A stretch of DNA of 64,000 bases. Source: Corynebacterium halotolerans YIM 70093 = DSM 44683 (GTDB lineage: Bacteria; Actinomycetota; Actinomycetes; Mycobacteriales; Mycobacteriaceae). Both the position numbers and the translations under genes were made by a program. The number at the start of each line of letters is the position of its first letter. Within the stretch, counting starts at the first letter, position 1. The stretch covers positions 290,075-354,074 of the forward strand of contig NC_020302.1 of NCBI RefSeq assembly GCF_000341345.1, in the 5' to 3' direction. A model generated the notes under the pieces. It was not told the origin of the DNA. It saw only the letters and a program-made list of their open reading frames with translations, and did no database searches. Positions 26,241 to 34,986 of this stretch are shown here, piece by piece.

Positions 26241-27068
26241 GTGAACACGCCGACCCCACCCGCCGCCATCCCGCCGGCCGTCGAGATCCTCCCTCCGGAA
26301 CGCGACGACGGCATCCGAATCAACGCCTCCCAGCGCCGGGCACTGGTGGCCGAGCTGGAAAAACTCACCTCCGAGCAGTGGCAGATGCCCACCGAACGCT
26401 CTCACTGGACCATCCTCGAACTGGTCACCCACATCGTCGCGGCCGGGGAGAACCAGCGGCAGCCGTGGCGGATGGTCGGCGGCGCCCTGCTCGGCCCGCT
26501 ACGGCGCCGGGGGAGGGCGGACGAAGACGCGATGAACGAGTCCGGCGTCGGCCGCCACCGGACCGCGGAGCCCCGGGAAGTGCTGGCGGACCTGCGCGAA
26601 CAGTCGCAGAGGGCGGTCGAGCCGCGGTGGTTCCGGCCCATCCCGCTCCGGGACGGGAAGATGCCGGGTTATGCGGACGGTGCCTACCTGTCCGACGCGA
26701 TCTACCCGCGGGACATCTGGCTGCACCGCCACGACATCGCGCGGACCGTCGGCACCGTTCCGGCGCCCGATCCCACCGACGCCGAGGTCGTCGTCCAGGT
26801 GGTGCGCGATCTGGGCCTGGCGTGGGCGGGCCCGGAGCTCGTGCTGGAACTCACCGGACACGAGGGCGGCGCGTGGGTGCTGAGCCCGGTGCTGGGATCC
26901 GAGGTCGCCGCGACCGGTGCCGGGCAGACGGTGCCTGATCTGCGGGTGGTGCTCCCGGCGGCGGAGTTCATGCGCCATCTCGCGGGCAGGACCACCGGGC
27001 CGGACCTGTTCGACGGCATCCCGGACGCCGCGCGTCAGGCACTGGAGGCGGCGCGGGTGGTCTTCTGA
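26241..27068 (+). CDS. Maleylpyruvate isomerase-type mycothiol-dependent / DinB-like family protein
   Basis: The 275-residue protein resembles MDMPI N-terminal (DinB-like four-helix) proteins of actinobacteria: LVAELEKLTSEQWQMPTERSHWTILELVTHIVAAGENQRQ near residue 35 carries the first conserved His, and RDIWLHRHDIARTVG near residue 155 carries the HxxD pair expected to bind metal. Such proteins often use mycothiol as cofactor. Its substrate is unknown. The GTG at 26241 follows AAAGGA at 8 bp. It ends just before a bidirectional terminator. Confidence 0.75.
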   Translation: MNTPTPPAAIPPAVEILPPERDDGIRINASQRRALVAELEKLTSEQWQMPTERSHWTILELVTHIVAAGENQRQPWRMVGGALLGPLRRRGRADEDAMNESGVGRHRTAEPREVLADLREQSQRAVEPRWFRPIPLRDGKMPGYADGAYLSDAIYPRDIWLHRHDIARTVGTVPAPDPTDAEVVVQVVRDLGLAWAGPELVLELTGHEGGAWVLSPVLGSEVAATGAGQTVPDLRVVLPAAEFMRHLAGRTTGPDLFDGIPDAARQALEAARVVF

Positions 27069-27079
27069 AACCCGGAAAC

Positions 27080-27117
27080 GGCGAAACCCCCGGTGATTTC
27101 TCACCGGGGGTTTCGCC
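27080..27117. terminator. Bidirectional terminator between convergent gene and tRNA-Ser
   Basis: GGCGAAACCCCCGGTGA and TCACCGGGGGTTTCGCC form a perfect 17-bp stem with loop TTTC. It serves the plus-strand gene ending at 27068 and the minus-strand tRNA ending at 27123. Confidence 0.9.
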
Positions 27118-27122
27118 TGTGG

Positions 27123-27207
27123 CGGAGGATAGGGGATTTGAACCCCTGAGGGATTGCTCCCAACACGCGTTCCAGGCGTGCGACATAGGCCGCTAGTCGA
27201 ATCCTCC
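27123..27207 (-). tRNA. tRNA-Ser (anticodon GGA)
   Basis: Read on the minus strand, acceptor GGAGGAT pairs with ATCCTCC, G discriminator. The anticodon loop CTGGAAC between CACGC and GCGTG gives GGA. A long variable arm and T-arm AGGGGTTCAAATCCCCT are present. CCA is not encoded. It completes the set of four serine isoacceptors in this window. Confidence 0.97.
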
Positions 27208-27334
27208 GAGAAAGAACTTTAGCGAACGTGCCCCAATATAACCAAAACGCCAGGTCATCCTGCTGATTCTGGCGTTGAACCGGCATTGTCGTGAGCGTCA
27301 CGGGCGGGGCGGCGAACCCGTGTTCCACGGGCTG

Positions 27335-27365
27335 TTGGCTCTCTGGGGGGTTGATGCACTAGAGT
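27335..27365 (+). promoter_or_regulatory. Promoter of the SRP RNA gene
   Basis: TTGGCT (27335-27340) and TAGAGT (27360-27365) are spaced by 19 bp and place the start near 27372, where the SRP RNA begins. Confidence 0.6.
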
Positions 27366-27371
27366 CATGGG

Positions 27372-27466
27372 CAGGACCCCGTGCGGCGTCCATCCCGTGA
27401 ACTCCCCCAGGGCAGGAATGCAGCAAGGGTCAACGGGCTCTGGCGGGTGCGCGGGGTCCCCTTATT
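27372..27466 (+). ncRNA. ffs: Small signal recognition particle RNA (4.5S type)
   Basis: The terminal stem GGACCCCGTGCG / GCGCGGGGTCC encloses the conserved SRP domain IV elements GGGCAGGAATGCAGCAAGGG and CAACGGGCTCTGGCGGG, as in actinobacterial 4.5S RNAs. A T-rich tail (TTATTTTTG) follows. It forms the RNA part of SRP with Ffh and lies, as in other corynebacteria, just upstream of aspT. Confidence 0.92.
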
Positions 27467-27536
27467 TTTGTGAGGGTCTACCATGGTGTGCAACATCTCG
27501 AGCACTCCCGATGCCCATGGAAGGCAGGCCCTGACG

Positions 27537-28808
27537 ATGACGCTCCTTGATTTCGATTCCGAACGCCTCTCCGAGTTCGCGGCGCAGGTTCGCGCCGATT
27601 ACGACGAGCTCAAGGCGAGGAACCTGAAGCTCAATCTCACGCGCGGCAAGCCCTCCTCCGAGCAGCTGGACCTCGCCGATGAGCTGCTGGAGCTGCCGGG
27701 TAGGGACGACCACCTCGACGCCGACGGCGCGGACGTGCGCAACTACGGCAACCTCAAGGGCATCCGCGATATCCGCCAGATCTGGGCGGAGCTGCTCGGC
27801 CTCGACGTCGAGCATGTCCTCGCCGGTGACTCCTCCTCGCTGAACATCATGTTCGACCTGATCTCCTGGTCATACGCCTTCGGCAACAACGACTCCGAGC
27901 GTCCCTGGAAGGACGAGGGGACGGTCAAGTGGATCTGCCCCGTCCCGGGTTACGACCGCCACTTCACCCTGACCGGACAGTTCGGCTTCGAGATGGTCAC
28001 CGTGCCCATGCTCGAGGACGGCCCCGACTTGGACGCCGTCCGTGAGCTGGTGAAGGACCCACAGGTCAAGGGCATGTGGGCCGTGCCGGTCTTCGCCAAC
28101 CCCACCGGCATCACCTTCTCGGAGGAGGTCGCCCGCGGCCTGGCCGGGATGGAGACCGCGGCCCCGGATTTCCGCATCGTGTGGGACAACGCCTACGTCG
28201 TGCATACCCTGACCAACGAGTTCCCGCCGGTCCACAACGTCATCAGGTTCGCCGAGGAAGCGGGGCACCCGAACCGCTTCTGGTACATGTCCTCGACCTC
28301 GAAGATCACCCACGCGGGTTCGGGCGTGAGCTTCTTCGCCTCATCGAAGGCCAACCTGGACTGGTACCTGTCGATCGCGGGGGTCCGTGGCATCGGCCCG
28401 AACAAGGTCAACCAGCTGGCGCACGCGAAGTACTTCGGTGACGCCGAGGGGGTGCGTGCCGTCATGCGCAAGCACGCCGGGGTGCTGGCCCCGAAGTTCA
28501 ACCGGGTGCTCGAGATCCTGGACAGCCGCCTCGGCGGGTACGAGGTCGCCAGCTGGACCAGGCCGGAGGGCGGCTACTTCATCTCCCTCGACGTCATCGA
28601 CGGCACCGCCTCCCGCGTCGTCGAGCTGGCCAAGGAGGCCGGCATCGCGCTGACCGGCGCCGGCTCCTCCTTCCCGCACAAGGACGACCCGAACAACCGC
28701 AACATCCGCCTCGCGCCGACGCTGCCGCCGGTGGACGAGCTGGAGGTCGCCATGGACGGTGTCGCCACCTGCGTGCTGCTCGCGGCCGTCGAGAAGCTGG
28801 GGGCCTGA
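27537..28808 (+). CDS. aspT: Aspartate aminotransferase (MocR/Rv3722c-like class)
   Basis: AspT transaminates oxaloacetate with glutamate to give aspartate, the entry to the LysC/Asd pathway encoded at 49-52 kb. The 423-residue protein matches C. glutamicum AspT: KLNLTRGKPSSEQLDLADELL, DVRNYGNLKGI, GDSSSLNIMFD, CPVPGYDRHF, FANPTGITFSEEVA, and STSKITHAGSGVSFF with the PLP lysine. It belongs to the atypical actinobacterial group rather than the classical AspC. The ATG at 27537 matches the family N-terminus; a frame start at 27483 would overlap the SRP RNA tail region. The next gene begins 5 bp after its stop. Confidence 0.92.
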   Translation: MTLLDFDSERLSEFAAQVRADYDELKARNLKLNLTRGKPSSEQLDLADELLELPGRDDHLDADGADVRNYGNLKGIRDIRQIWAELLGLDVEHVLAGDSSSLNIMFDLISWSYAFGNNDSERPWKDEGTVKWICPVPGYDRHFTLTGQFGFEMVTVPMLEDGPDLDAVRELVKDPQVKGMWAVPVFANPTGITFSEEVARGLAGMETAAPDFRIVWDNAYVVHTLTNEFPPVHNVIRFAEEAGHPNRFWYMSSTSKITHAGSGVSFFASSKANLDWYLSIAGVRGIGPNKVNQLAHAKYFGDAEGVRAVMRKHAGVLAPKFNRVLEILDSRLGGYEVASWTRPEGGYFISLDVIDGTASRVVELAKEAGIALTGAGSSFPHKDDPNNRNIRLAPTLPPVDELEVAMDGVATCVLLAAVEKLGA

Positions 28809-28813
28809 GACCA

Positions 28814-29356
28814 CTGAAGCTCGAGGAGACCGCCTACTGGATTGACCAGCTCATCCCCGGCGAGCTCACCTTCCGCCGGGTCGACGGGCTGCACGTCGCG
28901 CTCGCCGACGTCGGTGACGGCCAGCGACTGGCCTGCACCGCGGACTTCGCGGACGTCGACACCGGACTGGCCGACGCCGCGGGCACCGACGTCCGCAGCG
29001 AACTGCTCGCTGTCGCGCGCGTGGGCGGGGACGAGGCCACCGCCGTCATTGCCGCGGCCGCCCGGCTGCTTGCCGACGCCCGCGGCATCGTCCCCGCGCA
29101 ACCCGGCACGATGTTGCCCGGGCTGGCGGAGCGCGCCGGGCTCGCCGGTCTCGGCGTCGCCCACGGTCTGCTCGTCGCCCCCTACCTGTGGGGCGGCGAC
29201 GTGCCGCAGGTGACCGAGGAGGGCCGGCTGACGGTCATGCTGCAGCTGGTCATGCTCACCGGTGACGAGCACGCCTACGCCGTGGAGCACGGCGTCGCGG
29301 CGCTGCAGGGGAAACTGGGGGCCGAGCAGGTGGATCTGCTCGACTGGCGGCGCTGA
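28814..29356 (+). CDS. Conserved hypothetical protein between aspT and dnaX (probable CTG start)
   Basis: The coding-like frame reads LKLEETAYWIDQLIPGELTFRRVDGLHVALADVGDGQRL and ends LGAEQVDLLDWRR, about 180 residues with no membrane segment. No ATG, GTG or TTG is present in this frame between the aspT stop and codon 70; the only plausible initiator is CTG at 28814, with the purine-rich GGGGGCCTGAGA before it. An internal GTG at 29021 would remove the first third, which looks well conserved in composition. Position between aspT and dnaX is conserved in corynebacteria as I remember it. Function unknown. Confidence 0.65.
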   Translation: MKLEETAYWIDQLIPGELTFRRVDGLHVALADVGDGQRLACTADFADVDTGLADAAGTDVRSELLAVARVGGDEATAVIAAAARLLADARGIVPAQPGTMLPGLAERAGLAGLGVAHGLLVAPYLWGGDVPQVTEEGRLTVMLQLVMLTGDEHAYAVEHGVAALQGKLGAEQVDLLDWRR

Positions 29357-29369
29357 TTGACCCTCCGGG

Positions 29370-29383
29370 TAGGCTTTGATCCG
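29370..29383 (+). promoter_or_regulatory. Leaderless promoter TAGGCT-N7-GTG of dnaX
   Basis: TAGGCT precedes the GTG at 29383 by seven bases, overlapping the end of the upstream gene's 3' flank; no ribosome-binding site is present. Confidence 0.5.
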
Positions 29384-32103
29384 TGGCTCTCTACCGGAAA
29401 TATCGTCCCGCGACCTTCGCCGAGGTCGTCGGGCAGGAACAGGTGACCCGACCGCTGTCGGTGGCGTTGGACTCCGGACGGATCAACCACGCCTACCTCT
29501 TTTCCGGCCCCCGTGGCTGCGGCAAGACCTCCTCCGCCCGCATCCTCGCGCGCTCGCTGAACTGCATCGAGGGGCCGACCTCCACCCCGTGCGGCGTGTG
29601 CCCGTCGTGCGTGTCGCTGGCCCCCGGCGGGCCCGGCAACCTCGACGTCACGGAGCTCGACGCGGCCAGCCACCGCGGCGTCGACGACATGCGCGAGCTG
29701 CGCGACCGCGCCTACTTCGCCCCGGCCGAGTCCCGCTACCGCGTCTTCATCATCGACGAGGCGCACATGATCACCCGTGAGGGCTCGAACGCGCTGCTCA
29801 AGATCGTGGAGGAGCCGCCGGAGCACCTGATCTTCATCTTCGCGACGACCGAGCCGGAGAAGGTCATCGGCACGATCCGTTCCCGCACCCACCACTACCC
29901 GTTCCGCCTGCTCACCCCGCAGGCGATGCGCGGCCTGCTCGAGCGCACCGTCGCCTCCGAGAACGTGATGGTGGAGGACTCCGTCTACCCGCTGGCCATC
30001 CGCGCCGGCGGCGGCTCCCCGCGTGACACGCTGTCCATCCTCGATCAGCTGCTCGCCGGCGCCGGCCCCGACGGCCTGACCTACGACCTGGCGCTGCCGC
30101 TGCTGGGCGTCACGGACCTCTCGCTCATCGACGGCGCGATCGACGCGCTGGCCGACGGTGACCGCGCCGCCCTGTTCACCACCGTCGACGAGGTCATCGA
30201 GGCCGGTCACGAGCCCCGCCGCTTCGTCGAGGACCTCCTCGACCGGCTGCGTGACCTCATGGTCCTGCAGGCCGTGCCCGAGGCCCTCGACATGGGTCTG
30301 GTCGACGCCCCGACCGACCGCGCCGAGGTGCTGCGCGACGAGGCCACCAGGTTCACTGCCGCCCAGTTGGCGCACCTGGCCGCGACCGTCAACGAGCGCA
30401 TCGCCGACATGCGCGGTGCGACCTCGCCACGCCTGCTGCTCGAGATCCTCTGCGCCCACCTCCTGCTGCCCGCCCAGCAGGTCGGCGGGGCGGGGGCCGT
30501 CGCGCAGGCCACCACCGCCCCGACACCCGCGGCGGCAGCCCCCACCCCGCCGCAGGGGGACACCGGCACCGACGCGGGCCCGGGCAGCGGCACCTCGGGT
30601 TCGCAGCGCGTCTTCGAGCGACGCTCGCAGCGCCTGGCCCGCGAGGCGGCGGAGAAGGCGGCGGCGGAGAAGGCGGCCGCCGAGAAGGCTGCGGCCGAGG
30701 ACGCCGCTGCCGCGCAGGCGCCCGCCGGGCAGGTTCCCGCGGAGCCCGCGCCGACCGAGCGGCAACGCCCGGATCCGGCGGGCCCCGCACAGACCCCCGC
30801 CCAGGCTCCCGCGAGCTCGTCGGCTCCCGCACCTGCCCCGTCAGCGGAACCGGCGCAGCCCCGGCAGGATCCGGCGCAGACCGGGGCGCAGCAGTCCGCT
30901 CAGCCTGCGGAAACTCCCGCTCCGTCCACGCCCGAGAGCCCGGCGCCCGAGGCTTCCCGCGCCCCGGCACCGGCGCAGCAGCCGACCGCTCCGGCGGATT
31001 CCGACGAGGATCTCGTCAACCGGATCCGCTCCGAGTGGGCGCAGCTGCGTTCCGCGGTGGGACGGCGCAACAAGGTCGCCGAGATCATGCTCACCGAGGC
31101 CAAGGTGCTGGGGCTGCGCGACGACACACTCGTGCTCGGCCACAACACCGGGGCCCTCGCCGAACGGCTCAACGCCGGGACGAACAACAACGACATCGTC
31201 GCGGTGTTGGCCGAGGAACTCGAGCGCCCGCTCAAGGTCCACTGCGTGGTCGGCACCGATCCGGCCGCCGTCGGTTTCTCCGCTCCGGCGGCCCGGCAGG
31301 CCAGCTGGAATCCGCACCAGGACGCCAGCCCGCGGGAGAACCGCTCCGGCTCGTCCGGATCCCCGGGCTCCTCGGATTCCGCAGAGGAGTCCGAGAGGCC
31401 GGTTTCCACTGAGTCGTCTGCCCCGCCTGCCCCGCCGCAGTCCGTCCAGCCGCAACCGGAACAGCGACCGACGCCGCAGCAGCAGCAACAGTCCGGGCAG
31501 CCGGATCAGCGGCAGGAGTCTGCCCCGGTGTGGGGACGCCCCGCCCAGCTCGGCAGCCAGGCGCAGCCTCAACCGGCTGCTGCCCCGGAACAGCAGGCAC
31601 CGGCACCGGCCTGGGGCCAGCCGGCCGCCCTCGGGGGCCGGGATGAGGGGTCGGGGACACCGGTCCCGCAGACCGCCTCGGAGCCCGCCTCCCACGAGCC
31701 GCAGGAGCGTCCGCGCAGTAACTGGGAGGCCGCCGCAGCCCGCGGCGAGGCCAAGCGGGCCGAGCGCGCGGCCCGTCCTGCCTTCGACAACGGCGTTCCA
31801 CTGCCACCGGAGCCGGACGAGGACCCCGGTTTCGGCGCGGCCCCGCCACCGGACCCCTACGGCTACCCGGGTGAAACGGGCGCACCGCCGCAACCCGGAC
31901 GGGCGTCGGCACCCGCTCCGCAGCAGGCGCCCGCCCAGCAGCAGCCTCGGCAGCCGCTGTCCGACCCCTCGTCACAGCAGCGGAACGAGGAGGAGGAGAT
32001 GATGGCGGAGGCGGCACGCCAGCCGGGCAACTACGATCGTCGGGACGCGACCACAATCGCGGTGGAGCTGCTCGAGCAGGAGCTCGGCGCGCGGCGGTTG
32101 TGA
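29383..32103 (+). CDS. dnaX: DNA polymerase III subunit gamma/tau
   Basis: DnaX is the clamp-loader ATPase. The 906-residue protein opens ALYRKYRPATFAEVVGQEQV, with Walker A GPRGCGKTSS (residues 42-51), the zinc cysteines CIEGPTSTPCGVCPSC, Walker B VFIIDEAHMI and sensor I IFATTEPEKV. After about residue 365 comes a long Ala/Pro/Gln-rich linker including EKAAAEKAAAEKAAAEDAAA, then a conserved island (DLVNRIRSEWAQLRSAVGRRNKVAEIMLTEA) and another disordered stretch before the C-terminal helix EEEMMAEAARQPGNYDRRDATTIAVELLEQELGARRL motif region. No slippery A-tract for a gamma frameshift is visible. Start is GTG, probably leaderless. Confidence 0.95.
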   Translation: MALYRKYRPATFAEVVGQEQVTRPLSVALDSGRINHAYLFSGPRGCGKTSSARILARSLNCIEGPTSTPCGVCPSCVSLAPGGPGNLDVTELDAASHRGVDDMRELRDRAYFAPAESRYRVFIIDEAHMITREGSNALLKIVEEPPEHLIFIFATTEPEKVIGTIRSRTHHYPFRLLTPQAMRGLLERTVASENVMVEDSVYPLAIRAGGGSPRDTLSILDQLLAGAGPDGLTYDLALPLLGVTDLSLIDGAIDALADGDRAALFTTVDEVIEAGHEPRRFVEDLLDRLRDLMVLQAVPEALDMGLVDAPTDRAEVLRDEATRFTAAQLAHLAATVNERIADMRGATSPRLLLEILCAHLLLPAQQVGGAGAVAQATTAPTPAAAAPTPPQGDTGTDAGPGSGTSGSQRVFERRSQRLAREAAEKAAAEKAAAEKAAAEDAAAAQAPAGQVPAEPAPTERQRPDPAGPAQTPAQAPASSSAPAPAPSAEPAQPRQDPAQTGAQQSAQPAETPAPSTPESPAPEASRAPAPAQQPTAPADSDEDLVNRIRSEWAQLRSAVGRRNKVAEIMLTEAKVLGLRDDTLVLGHNTGALAERLNAGTNNNDIVAVLAEELERPLKVHCVVGTDPAAVGFSAPAARQASWNPHQDASPRENRSGSSGSPGSSDSAEESERPVSTESSAPPAPPQSVQPQPEQRPTPQQQQQSGQPDQRQESAPVWGRPAQLGSQAQPQPAAAPEQQAPAPAWGQPAALGGRDEGSGTPVPQTASEPASHEPQERPRSNWEAAAARGEAKRAERAARPAFDNGVPLPPEPDEDPGFGAAPPPDPYGYPGETGAPPQPGRASAPAPQQAPAQQQPRQPLSDPSSQQRNEEEEMMAEAARQPGNYDRRDATTIAVELLEQELGARRL

Positions 32104-32108
32104 GCCGG

Positions 32109-32114
32109 TAGACT
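32109..32114 (+). promoter_or_regulatory. -10 box TAGACT upstream of ybaB
   Basis: TAGACT lies 38 bp before the ybaB ATG, immediately after the dnaX stop, giving a leader of about 30 nt that includes GAAAGG. Confidence 0.5.
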
Positions 32115-32151
32115 GGCCGCGAAAAACGCCAACAACCCCGAAAGGCTCCCC

Positions 32152-32487
32152 ATGTCCCAGCCGGATATGTCCCAGATCCTCGCCCAGGCCCAGGAGATGC
32201 AGGCCAAGCTGCAGGAGGCCCAGCAGGAGATCCTGGCCACCACCGTCACCGGCACCGCCGGCAACGGCCTGGTCACCGTCACCATGACCGGCGGCGGCGA
32301 GGTCACCGACGTCAAGATCGATCCGCAGGTCGTCGACCCCGAGGATGTCGAGACCCTGCAGGATCTGCTGACCGGCGCCTTCGGCGACGCCCACCAGAAG
32401 GCCGGCGACCTGGCCCAGGAGAAGATGGGTCCACTGTCCCAGGGCATGGGCGGCGGCGGCGACCCGCTCGGTGGCCTGCTCGGTTAG
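32152..32487 (+). CDS. ybaB: YbaB/EbfC family nucleoid-associated protein
   Basis: A 111-residue dimeric DNA-binding protein. DMSQILAQAQEMQAKLQEAQQEILATTVTGTAGNGLV and the VTMTGGGEVTDVKIDPQVVDPEDVETLQDLL core are diagnostic; the Gly-rich tail GGGGDPLGGLLG is usual in actinobacteria. In most bacteria ybaB sits between dnaX and recR; here recR is separated from it by a terminator, dps and a repeat unit. ATG at 32152 follows GAAAGG. Confidence 0.92.
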   Translation: MSQPDMSQILAQAQEMQAKLQEAQQEILATTVTGTAGNGLVTVTMTGGGEVTDVKIDPQVVDPEDVETLQDLLTGAFGDAHQKAGDLAQEKMGPLSQGMGGGGDPLGGLLG

Positions 32488-32500
32488 ACCGGTCGACCCA

Positions 32501-32535
32501 CCGCCGGGACGGACACCTCCGTCCCGGCGGTTTTC
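32501..32535 (+). terminator. Intrinsic terminator after ybaB
   Basis: CCGCCGGGACGGA and TCCGTCCCGGCGG form a perfect 13-bp stem followed by TTTTCT. Confidence 0.92.
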
Positions 32536-32674
32536 TGCTTTCCCGGGCGGATTCGCGGAACGCCGGACGCTTGGACGGGCCCGTTGTTAGGCTGTGGGCA
32601 GGGTTGGCCTGCCGCCTCCCTGGTTGCACCTGCGACAGGTCAGCATTCACCAGAGCAAAGCTGAGGTAGGAAAC

Positions 32675-33157
32675 ATGAGCAACTACACCGTCCCAGGACT
32701 GAGTGATGTCGACTCCAAGAAGCTGATCGATGAGCTCCAGGCCCGCCTGAACGACTACAACGATCTGCACCTGATTCTGAAGCACGCCCATTGGAACGTG
32801 GTGGGCCAGAACTTCATCGCCGTGCACGAGATGCTCGACCCGCAGGTGGACCTGGTCCGTGGCTACGCCGATGAGGTCGCCGAGCGCGTGTCCACCCTCG
32901 GCGGCGAGCCGCTGGGCACCCCCGACGCCCAGGCGAACGACCGCACCCCGTTGAAGTACGAGGTCAACAAGGGTGGCACCCAGGAGCACCTCGCGGCGAT
33001 CGACAAGCTGTACGTGGACGTCGTCGAGCGGGTCCGGGAATCCCTCAGGGTCTCCGGCGAGCTCGACCCGGTCACCGAGGACATCTTCATCTCGCACGCC
33101 GCTGAGCTGGAGAAGTTCCAGTGGTTCGTCCGCGCCCATCTGGACACCGCCAACTAG
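32675..33157 (+). CDS. dps: Dps-family DNA-binding/ferritin-like protein
   Basis: A 160-residue ferritin-like protein that forms a dodecamer and oxidises iron with H2O2. The ferroxidase residues are in LKHAHWNVVGQNFIAVHEMLDPQVD (His, then Asp/Glu on the next helix), the pattern of Dps. The N-terminal tail is short and not very basic. ATG at 32675 follows GAGGTAGGA; a TAGGCT -10 box lies at 32588-32593. It is inserted between ybaB and recR together with a repeat unit. No clear DtxR or OxyR site is visible. Confidence 0.9.
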   Translation: MSNYTVPGLSDVDSKKLIDELQARLNDYNDLHLILKHAHWNVVGQNFIAVHEMLDPQVDLVRGYADEVAERVSTLGGEPLGTPDAQANDRTPLKYEVNKGGTQEHLAAIDKLYVDVVERVRESLRVSGELDPVTEDIFISHAAELEKFQWFVRAHLDTAN

Positions 33158-33250
33158 GCACAGTCCCTCCCCGCAGCGCCGGCCCCGCACGACAGCGGGG
33201 TCGGCGCCGCGTGCTTCCGCGCAGGCGTTGCCACCGGCGTTGAGGCGCCC

Positions 33251-33359
33251 GGTGTCCGCTCGTGGGCTGCTTGTCGACGCTCGCCCGGCGCAGGGCCTGC
33301 GGTAGGGCGGACGTCGAGACGCGGATCGGTTGACGTCTGCGCTGATGTCCGCCCTTGTG
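33251..33359. repeat. Complete unit (H) plus a half unit of the dispersed palindrome family
   Basis: Unit H (33302-33359) begins GTAGGGCGGACGTC and ends GATGTCCGCCCTTGTG. About 37 bp before it a lone right arm (GGTGTCCGCTCGTG) is followed by the linker sequence CTGCTTGTCGACGC, as if the preceding unit had lost its left half. It lies between dps and recR. Confidence 0.8.
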
Positions 33360-33496
33360 CAGGGGTGGGCGTCGGCAACCGTGGTTCATGTGGGCCGGTG
33401 CGGGCGCGGGCGGGGTGGCCCGCCTATTCTGGTGGCAGGCTCGGCCGCAGACGGCGGCCGGCGACGACACGATCTGAAAAGGGTGGCCACGCGCAC

Positions 33497-34153
33497 GTGT
33501 TTGAAGGACCCCTCCAGGACCTCATCGATGAGCTCTCCCGCCTGCCGGGCGTGGGCCCCAAGAGCGCACAGCGCATCGCCTTCCATCTGTTGAGCGTGGA
33601 CCCCGAGGACGTCAACCGTCTCCAGGCCGCCCTCGGCGCGGTGCGCGACGGTGTGACCTTCTGTCGCATCTGCTCCAACATCTCCCGCGAGGCTGTCTGC
33701 CGCATCTGCGCCGACTCCGGTCGTGACCGGGGACTGATCTGCGTGGTCGAGGAGCCGAAGGACATCCAGGTCATCGAGCGCACCGGCGAGTTCAGCGGAC
33801 GCTACCACGTCCTCGGCGGGGCGCTGGACCCATTGGCCAACGTCGGCCCGAAGAACCTCAACATCTCCTCGCTGCTGCAGCGCATCGGTGGGGTGCTGCC
33901 GGACCGGGAGCTGGCGGACTCCACGCCGGAGAACCCGCTGCACGACGAGATCCCGGAGATCCACGAGGTCATCCTCGCCACCGACCCGAACACGGAGGGG
34001 GAGGCGACGGCATCCTACCTCGCACGCCTGCTCAGGGACTTCCCGGACCTGACGGTTTCACGCCTGGCCTCGGGCATGCCGTTGGGCGGTGACCTCGAGT
34101 TCGTCGATGAACTGACCCTCTCCCGCGCACTGAGCGGACGGCTGCAGATATAG
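33497..34153 (+). CDS. recR: Recombination protein RecR
   Basis: RecR works with RecO/RecF to load RecA at gaps. The 218-residue protein has the helix-hairpin-helix [20 protein letters not shown], the four-cysteine zinc finger [16 protein letters not shown], and a Toprim domain ([28 protein letters not shown], then [15 protein letters not shown]). The GTG at 33497 gives the standard start (M)[17 protein letters not shown], with AAAAGGGTGG about 11 bp upstream; the longer frame reads repeat-region sequence. Confidence 0.95.
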   Translation: MFEGPLQDLIDELSRLPGVGPKSAQRIAFHLLSVDPEDVNRLQAALGAVRDGVTFCRICSNISREAVCRICADSGRDRGLICVVEEPKDIQVIERTGEFSGRYHVLGGALDPLANVGPKNLNISSLLQRIGGVLPDRELADSTPENPLHDEIPEIHEVILATDPNTEGEATASYLARLLRDFPDLTVSRLASGMPLGGDLEFVDELTLSRALSGRLQI

Positions 34154-34200
34154 TTCTGTAACAAAAACTTATAGTTGTGGCGAAGCCCTTGTTGTGTTGT

Positions 34201-34206
34201 TAGTCT
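34201..34206 (+). promoter_or_regulatory. -10 box TAGTCT in an AT-rich patch after recR
   Basis: The stretch 34154-34206 is unusually AT-rich for this window and ends in TTAGTCT. It probably drives the DUF4383 gene with a leader of about 120 nt. No clear -35 box; TTGTTG is about 10 bp upstream. Confidence 0.4.
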
Positions 34207-34332
34207 GGCGGTACCGCGACAGTGACGCATGGGGCGCATGAGAAAGGTGACACCCCCGCGGCGTGCGCCTCGTCGCTGATACGTGAATCGACCCAGTCGA
34301 CTCCGCGGTCGGCCGAGAAGAGAGGTGCCATC

Positions 34333-34818
34333 ATGACAAATTCCACTCCGTCCGGCACACGCACCGGGCGCACCCCAGTTCAGATCGCCGCACTCATCTA
34401 CGGAATCGTTTTCCTGCTGGTCGGCATCGCCGGGTTCATCCCCGGGTTGACCCAGAATCTGGGTACCCTGCAGTTCGCCGGCCATGAGGGCGAGGCGATG
34501 CTGCTGGGTATCTTCCATGTCTCCATCCTCCACAACATCGTCCACCTGCTGTTCGGTGTCGCGGGCGTCGCCCTGGCACGCACACCGGCCAGCGCCCGCC
34601 ATTACCTCCTGTGGGGCGGCATCATCTACCTGGGCCTGTGGATCTACGGCCTGATCATCGACTTCGACTCGGCGGCCAACTTCGTCCCGCTCAGCGACGC
34701 GAACAACTGGCTGCACCTGGGCCTCGGCGTGACCATGGTGGCCCTGTCCTTCCTGCCCCGCGGCACGCGCGACGCCCGCGATCCGGACGTCGCGCCGACC
34801 GGTACCGCCGCGAGGTAG
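34333..34818 (+). CDS. DUF4383 family membrane protein
   Basis: A 161-residue protein with four predicted helices: QIAALIYGIVFLLVGIAGFIPG, HNIVHLLFGVAGVALA, YLLWGGIIYLGLWIYGLIIDF and WLHLGLGVTMVALSFLP. The motif FHVSILHNIVHLLFGVAGVALA is typical of DUF4383. Function unknown. AGAGAGGTG precedes the ATG. The next gene encodes a hemerythrin, and both may belong to a stress-inducible set. Confidence 0.82.
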   Translation: MTNSTPSGTRTGRTPVQIAALIYGIVFLLVGIAGFIPGLTQNLGTLQFAGHEGEAMLLGIFHVSILHNIVHLLFGVAGVALARTPASARHYLLWGGIIYLGLWIYGLIIDFDSAANFVPLSDANNWLHLGLGVTMVALSFLPRGTRDARDPDVAPTGTAAR

Positions 34819-34986
34819 GAAATCACCCGTTCCCGTTCAGAACCGACTGCCCGGCACCCGCTCGCGGGGCCGGGTACGGATCTGTGGACGGGCTTTCATC
34901 ATGGCAGACCGCTGTGACCATGATTACACTCGCTGATGAAGTCTCCGCCGATGCGCGGATCCGTTGATGAGCAAGGAGAACACACC

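Noticed and set aside
30640..30720. Programmed frameshift in dnaX near the Ala/Glu/Lys repeats
   Set aside because: The region is GCGGCGGAGAAG-type sequence without an A-rich slippery heptamer, and the frame continues to a conserved C-terminal part.
32560..32674. DtxR or OxyR box upstream of dps
   Set aside because: Only a TAGGCT -10-like box is visible; no 19-bp iron box or ATAG/CTAT pattern could be aligned.
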